Below are positions 6,809 to 9,783 of a stretch of 9,783 nucleotides of DNA, piece after piece. Source of the DNA: an uncultured Ruminococcus sp. (GTDB lineage: Bacteria > Bacillota_A > Clostridia > Oscillospirales > Acutalibacteraceae); NCBI GenBank assembly GCA_902798605.1, contig CADBXH010000068.1, positions 1-9,783 of the forward strand. The letters run 5' to 3'. Numbering within the stretch: position 1 is the first letter of the stretch; the number at the start of each line of letters is the position of its first letter. Position numbers and translations under genes: made by a program. The notes beneath the pieces are model-generated. The model did no database searches, was not told where the DNA came from, and was given only the letters and a program-made list of their open reading frames with translations.

Positions 6809-8473
6809 TTAGGCCACTTCGCTCTGCGTCTCGATACAGTCAAGCATCGCTTCAAACGCGTCGGCGAATTTTACTTTGATCGTGATTTTCCCGTCCTCGT
6901 GGATAAGGATCTTGTCGATCAGCTCAATGAGCATGGGACGGGTCAGCGTGTCGATATTCCTGTACTTCATAAAATGCTCTGCAAAACCGTTTTCTGCTAA
7001 ATCCTCATCGTTGAGCTGTGCCTGAGTCTGCTCGAGGTTTGCAATCGCCGCGTCGAGCTTTTGAAGCTTTCCATTCAAGTCTGCGCGTATATTTCTATAC
7101 TCCTCATGCGTGATCTCCTCGTTCTTCCAATCAGTATATAACTCAGTGGCACTTTTTAAATATTTTTGCCTTTGTTTCTTATTGGCTTCAAGCGTGCGCT
7201 GAATATAACCGGCCTCTTGATCACGATTGTTCTGCTTCACATTCGCAATAACCTCGTCATATTCCATCGCGATATTTATCATTATCCGGATATACGCGAG
7301 CACCGTTTCCTCAAGCTGATCTATCCTTATGGTGTGGTTGGTACAGGCGTTCGGATCCTTCTTCTGCTTGGTCGAGCACTTATAGTAGCGGTAGGTTTTC
7401 CCGTTCTGCTGATTGACCTTCTTGTGCATAGCCTTGCCGCAATCGGCGCAATATACAAATCCCGCGAACAAATCGGCTTTTCTGTCCGTTTTGCAGCTGT
7501 GAATATTGCGTGCAAACAGCGACTGAGCCTTGTCAAAGGTTTCGCGTTCGATAATCGGCTCATGGGTATTCTTCACGATGATCCACTCATCCTTCGGAAC
7601 AGCTCTGCACTCGTGGATTTTATAATTCACTTTGGTGTTGACGCCCTGAACCATATCGCCGATGTACGTTCGGTTTTGCAGGATACGCCGAACCGTCCTG
7701 TCACTCCACAAGCCGTCGTTACCGCTGCGGGGATTGATATTAAAGCCCTTTTGCTGTTTGTATGATGTAGGATTAGGTATGCCCATATCGTTGAGTTTTT
7801 TCACGATTCCCAGTATACTTCTGCCGCCTATAAATTCATCAAAAATCATACGAACAATCGGAGCAGCTTCCTCGTCTATTATCAGCTTGTGGTAGTCATC
7901 GGGAGCTTTCAGATAACCGTATGAAGCGAAAGCGCCGATAAACTTGCCCTGCTTGCGGTGATTATTGAGCGTACCGCGAATATTCACCGAGGTAGAAGCG
8001 GCGTAGCTCTCGTTTATTACATTAGTAACGCCGATCGAAATGCAACGCGTAGCGGCATTCATTCCGTCGCCAACTGTGTCAATACCGTTATTCAGCGCGA
8101 TAAACCTCACACCGAGGCGCGCGAACTGATTGTCGATAAGATCGCCGCTGATTGCGTAATTTCTGCCGAGTCGAGCCAAATCCTTTACGATCACGCAGTT
8201 GATTTCCTTATTGTGTATGTCGTTCATCAACCGTGTCCAGCCGGGACGATCAAAATCAGTCCCGGAATATCCGTCGTCAACGTAGGTATCGACGTGCTCG
8301 ATGTCAGGATGAAGCTTCAAATACTCCTTTAGAATCTCACGTTGGTTTGAGATAGACGCGCTCTCGGACTTGTTTTTGTCCATATCCTCTTTTGAGAGTC
8401 GAATGTAAAGGGCAGCCTGCCAGGTTTTTAATACCTGTTGGGGCTGCCCGTAATAATCTTTATACTTTTGCAT
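6809..8473 (-). CDS. Large serine recombinase, TndX-like
   Basis: A 554-aa site-specific recombinase. The N-terminal catalytic domain (about 19-165) has YIRLSKED (23-30) with the nucleophile S27 and its partner R25, then DDGYSGTDFDRPGW (66-79) and VKDLARLGRNY (96-106) with the conserved arginines. The recombinase domain follows (about 180-300, with WSDRTVRRILQNRTYIGD). A zinc-ribbon domain has C342, C345, C366 and C377, and a Lys/Gln/Glu-rich coiled-coil region (about 405-500) precedes the C-terminus. Family members cut and rejoin DNA between two attachment sites by a 2-bp staggered break and subunit rotation, integrating or excising conjugative transposons and phages. All key residues are present, so it appears active. 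The start has GGAGG ending 9 nt upstream of the ATG. The gene has its own promoter (8533-8561) and terminator (6755-6799), so it is a separate transcription unit. Confidence 0.96.
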   Translation of the reverse strand: MQKYKDYYGQPQQVLKTWQAALYIRLSKEDMDKNKSESASISNQREILKEYLKLHPDIEHVDTYVDDGYSGTDFDRPGWTRLMNDIHNKEINCVIVKDLARLGRNYAISGDLIDNQFARLGVRFIALNNGIDTVGDGMNAATRCISIGVTNVINESYAASTSVNIRGTLNNHRKQGKFIGAFASYGYLKAPDDYHKLIIDEEAAPIVRMIFDEFIGGRSILGIVKKLNDMGIPNPTSYKQQKGFNINPRSGNDGLWSDRTVRRILQNRTYIGDMVQGVNTKVNYKIHECRAVPKDEWIIVKNTHEPIIERETFDKAQSLFARNIHSCKTDRKADLFAGFVYCADCGKAMHKKVNQQNGKTYRYYKCSTKQKKDPNACTNHTIRIDQLEETVLAYIRIMINIAMEYDEVIANVKQNNRDQEAGYIQRTLEANKKQRQKYLKSATELYTDWKNEEITHEEYRNIRADLNGKLQKLDAAIANLEQTQAQLNDEDLAENGFAEHFMKYRNIDTLTRPMLIELIDKILIHEDGKITIKVKFADAFEAMLDCIETQSEVA

Positions 8474-8532
8474 AAGAAACAGCCTCCGTTTTAATTCTGC
8501 AAACGGCAGGTGCTCTGCATTTTCACAGTTTT

Positions 8533-8561
8533 ATTATAGCACACTGCTGATTGTATTTCAA
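8533..8561 (-). promoter_or_regulatory. Extended -10 SigA promoter of the recombinase gene
   Basis: TTGAAA (8561-8556), a 17-nt spacer and TATAAT (8538-8533) on the minus strand, preceded by TGC to give an extended -10. The -35 begins 9 nt after the DUF6870-like stop codon. The predicted start near 8526 leaves a leader of about 50 nt before the recombinase ATG. It should give strong transcription unless repressed; no clear operator repeat overlaps it. Confidence 0.85.
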
Positions 8562-8569
8562 TGGAAATT

Positions 8570-8818
8570 TCACCCTGCGCGGATAATATTAGCAAACGCT
8601 TTATTAAAGCTTGTCCTGCCTTCGTATTCGACCTTAACAGCAATCTCCCCCACCTTGAATAAATACGGGTTGCCTGCATGCTCGACAAACAAATTGATCT
8701 TGTCAACCGTTTGCTGATCGGCTTCAATATTTATATCTCTAATATCGGTCAGACTGTTTTTATCGCAGGTTTCTATATCCGCGCTTTTCAGTTTTTTCAA
8801 TTCGGTTTTATCCAGCAT
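8570..8818 (-). CDS. Small DUF6870-like protein of mobile elements
   Basis: An 82-aa protein without signal peptide or membrane segment. Its form, a Lys/Leu-rich start (MLDKTELKKLKSADI), LTDIRDINI (23-31) and NPYLFKVGEIAVKVEY (50-65) near the C-terminus, matches my recollection of the DUF6870 family found beside recombinase and conjugation genes in Clostridia; the family name is from memory and the function is unknown. The start is well supported: AAAGGTGG precedes the ATG at usual spacing (about 8 nt). It is transcribed toward the recombinase, whose promoter begins 9 bp after its stop, so the two are neighbours but separately controlled. It is too small for an enzyme of known type; a DNA- or protein-binding accessory role is a guess. 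Confidence 0.8.
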   Translation of the reverse strand: MLDKTELKKLKSADIETCDKNSLTDIRDINIEADQQTVDKINLFVEHAGNPYLFKVGEIAVKVEYEGRTSFNKAFANIIRAG

Positions 8819-8849
8819 ACAGGCACCACCTTTCGTTTAAGATTTTTGG

Positions 8850-8876
8850 CAAATAAGGGAAAAGTATTCTTATTTG
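8850..8876. repeat. 8-bp perfect inverted repeat in the leader of the DUF6870-like gene
   Basis: CAAATAAG (8850-8857) and CTTATTTG (8869-8876) are exact complements around an 11-nt spacer. It lies 32-58 nt upstream of the DUF6870-like ATG and downstream of the candidate promoter. The arms are all weak pairs except at their ends, so a protein operator is at least as likely as an RNA hairpin. Confidence 0.45.
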
Positions 8877-8948
8877 GTGAATAAAAAATGAGGGAACAAA
8901 AAGTCAGCAAAACTAAGGATTTTTATTAATCAATCTTTGTATATTTAA

Positions 8949-8957
8949 ATTATAACA
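8949..8957 (-). promoter_or_regulatory. Candidate extended -10 promoter for the DUF6870-like gene
   Basis: Minus-strand TGTTATAAT (8957-8949) is a perfect -10 with the TG extension. There is no good -35 at 16-18 nt: a TTGTCA lies only 11 nt away, which is too close. The leader would be about 125 nt. Direct repeat 1 and the palindrome lie just upstream, where a regulator could bind. Confidence 0.5.
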
Positions 8958-8974
8958 CAAAAATCTGACAAAAA

Positions 8975-9019
8975 ACTCTCAAGTTTGCTTTCCATTTTTC
9001 AGGGTACCAATTGGTACTC
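8975..9019. repeat. Direct repeat, copy 1
   Basis: The copies share ACTCTC, GTTTGCTTT, AGGGTACCA and TTGGT in the same order and spacing (one 1-nt gap): about 34 of 45 positions match copy 2 at 9093-9138. The copies start 118 bp apart. Copy 1 contains the left part of the palindrome. Confidence 0.7.
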
Positions 9020-9023
9020 TGAA
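8998..9023. repeat. 26-bp near-perfect palindrome
   Basis: The centre GTACCAATTGGTAC (9004-9017) is a perfect 14-bp palindrome, and the symmetry continues outward to TTCAG on the left and CTGAA on the right with a single mismatched pair (9003/9018). There is no loop and no T-tract on either side, so it does not look like a terminator. It suits a dimeric protein site, a recombination site or a cruciform for a Rep nickase. Confidence 0.8.
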
Positions 9024-9092
9024 GCCTAAAAGCTTCAATTGTAAACATACTTTTTCTTGCTATATTATTTCTATAACATACTCAGTGCAGTA

Positions 9093-9138
9093 ACTCTCCG
9101 GTTTGCTTTTCAAGAATCGAGGGTACCATTTGGTGTTT
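9093..9138. repeat. Direct repeat, copy 2
   Basis: Diverged partner of copy 1 (about 34 of 45 positions). It keeps ACTCTC, GTTTGCTTT, AGGGTACCA and TTGGT, but the palindromic half is degraded: only ACCA-TT-TGGT remains symmetric. It ends 13 bp from the Rep stop codon. Confidence 0.7.
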
Positions 9139-9150
9139 TTTGTTACTATT

Positions 9151-9783
9151 CTATTCCGGCGGTTTTTTATATATTTTTTCTGATTTATATAATTTTATAT
9201 ATAAATACCACCAACCGTTCCACTCATTGTAAAACGCTTTAACTGATAATAAACGATAGCCCTTATATCTTTTTTCCCAGTAATCTCGATCATCTTGTCT
9301 TTCGCGAGCAATACGAGCTATTTGTGCCCTCGAAAAGCCAGTATCCTTTATTTTTTCTGTTGGTTTAATTAAATTTTTACTGCTATTCCAGCTGCGCCAA
9401 TTCCCTTTTTTATAATCTTTGTCACCTTTTTGACCCAAAAAATAGCGCGCCAAAGCTTCTGCTCCGCCATGCTTTTCAGGATTAAATTTTTTCACCCAGA
9501 CTCGATCAGAATACCGCCAAGATTTATTTACAATATTTATATCGATTTTTGAAATTAAAATGTGGGCATGCCAATTATTATCATTTGCTACTTCAATCGA
9601 ATAAATGTATTTCAACTGGGGCAGCCCATTTGTTTTTACGTGACGTTTTAAACGTCTGATAAAATTCTGAACATCGCGTAAAATCTCTTTTTCGATTTTT
9701 GGTCTATTTTCTTTATTATACTGGAGCGTCATAATTAAATCGCCGTCTGAAAAATTTGCATTAATGAGCCGGCTAAGCTTTTT
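9151..9783 (-). CDS. HUH rolling-circle replication initiator-like protein (5' end off the right edge)
   Basis: The reading frame stays open to the right edge, giving 210 visible residues. The visible sequence begins KKLSRLINANFSDGDLI before an internal Met at 9732; that stretch matches the N-terminal part of rolling-circle Rep proteins, so the true start lies outside the window. Motif I is LIMTLQY, the metal-binding HUH motif is WHAHILI (H72 and H74 of the visible part), and the nicking Tyr is probably in LARYFLGQKGDK, followed by WRSWNSSKNLIKP, typical of the REP_ORF2/G2P-like group in Firmicutes phages and elements. It would nick one strand at an origin and stay covalently joined to the 5' end during rolling-circle replication. 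Only one candidate Tyr is seen. The C-terminus is rich in Trp, Tyr and Lys. The gene is more AT-rich than its neighbours. No helicase domain is visible. Confidence 0.85.
   Translation of the reverse strand, partial: KKLSRLINANFSDGDLIMTLQYNKENRPKIEKEILRDVQNFIRRLKRHVKTNGLPQLKYIYSIEVANDNNWHAHILISKIDINIVNKSWRYSDRVWVKKFNPEKHGGAEALARYFLGQKGDKDYKKGNWRSWNSSKNLIKPTEKIKDTGFSRAQIARIARERQDDRDYWEKRYKGYRLLSVKAFYNEWNGWWYLYIKLYKSEKIYKKPPE

Larger units (their letters stand above)
8819..9150. other. 332-bp AT-rich intergenic region between the Rep gene and the DUF6870-like gene
   Basis: No convincing gene lies here. It holds two diverged direct repeats (8975-9019 and 9093-9138), a 26-bp palindrome (8998-9023), a 6-bp stem (TGAAGC/GCTTCA, 9020-9025 with 9032-9037), a candidate promoter for the DUF6870-like gene (8949-8957) and an 8-bp inverted repeat in its leader (8850-8876). 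I see no classical T-tailed terminator after the Rep gene. A 32-codon minus-strand frame (8950-9048) crosses the palindrome but has a poor ribosome binding site. Confidence 0.7.
6755..9783. mobile_element. Putative integrated mobile element segment (right end outside the window)
   Basis: A rolling-circle Rep-like gene, a DUF6870-like gene and a large serine recombinase lie in a row, all on the minus strand, and are separated from the polysaccharide operon by a strong terminator. A recombinase beside one end is typical of elements that integrate with large serine recombinases, and a Rep gene fits an integrative element or phage-like replicon. I cannot see attachment sites: no matching core sequence flanks the block in this window, and the far end is not included. 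The left limit at the terminator is only a guess. The genes may also be a remnant of separate insertions, since the Rep gene is visibly more AT-rich than the recombinase. Confidence 0.5.

Noticed and set aside
8949..8971. TTGTCA-11-TATAAT as a full promoter
   Set aside because: An 11-nt spacer is far too short; only the extended -10 is kept.
8950..9048. 32-codon minus-strand frame crossing the palindrome; both repeat copies can be read as T-N/K-W-Y-P
   Set aside because: The ribosome binding site is poor, copy 2 has no start codon in that frame, and nucleotide symmetry explains the conservation better than coding.
8975..9138. CRISPR-like array
   Set aside because: Only two diverged copies, with a 73-bp gap, and no cas genes.

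Overview
The window looks like chromosomal DNA of a Gram-positive, gut-type clostridium (Oscillospiraceae or Lachnospiraceae-like). The grounds are moderate to low G+C by eye, strong GGAGG-type ribosome binding sites, near-consensus SigA promoters, TTG and GTG starts, and gene families typical of Clostridia (a TndX-type large serine recombinase and a DUF6870-like small protein). This placement is inference. Every gene I can support is on the minus strand, so transcription runs from high to low coordinates.

Right part (6755-9783): a stretch with mobile-element character. It holds the 3' part of an HUH-type rolling-circle replication protein that runs off the right edge, and a 332-bp AT-rich spacer with two diverged direct repeats, a 26-bp near-perfect palindrome and a candidate promoter. 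Then come an 82-aa DUF6870-like protein and a 554-aa large serine recombinase with its own near-consensus promoter. A very strong, probably bidirectional hairpin terminator (6755-6799) closes the block.

Left part (1-6628): a surface-polysaccharide or glycoconjugate operon that starts at a perfect TTGACA-17-TATAAT promoter (6600-6628). In transcription order it encodes a DegT/EpsN/PglE-type sugar aminotransferase, an EpsL/PglC-type phosphoglycosyl transferase, a CysE-like hexapeptide acetyltransferase with two -1 frameshifts, a GT2 glycosyltransferase with an extra C-terminal nucleotide-binding-like domain, a UlaG-like metallo-beta-lactamase-fold hydrolase, an ATP-grasp ligase, an SDR oxidoreductase, and the first eight codons of a further gene. 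Spacing is tight (an 11-nt overlap to 42-nt gaps), so one transcript is likely.

Working model (inference): the aminotransferase makes a 4-amino-6-deoxy UDP-sugar, and the phosphoglycosyl transferase loads it onto undecaprenyl phosphate at the membrane. The acetyltransferase (if functional) and GT2 then modify or extend it, and the hydrolase/ATP-grasp/SDR trio supplies or attaches an unusual substituent. The points most worth a second look are the doubly frameshifted acetyltransferase, whose two breaks both lie in 7-nt homopolymers forming -1 slippery heptamers; the tailoring trio; and the repeat/palindrome region next to the Rep gene.
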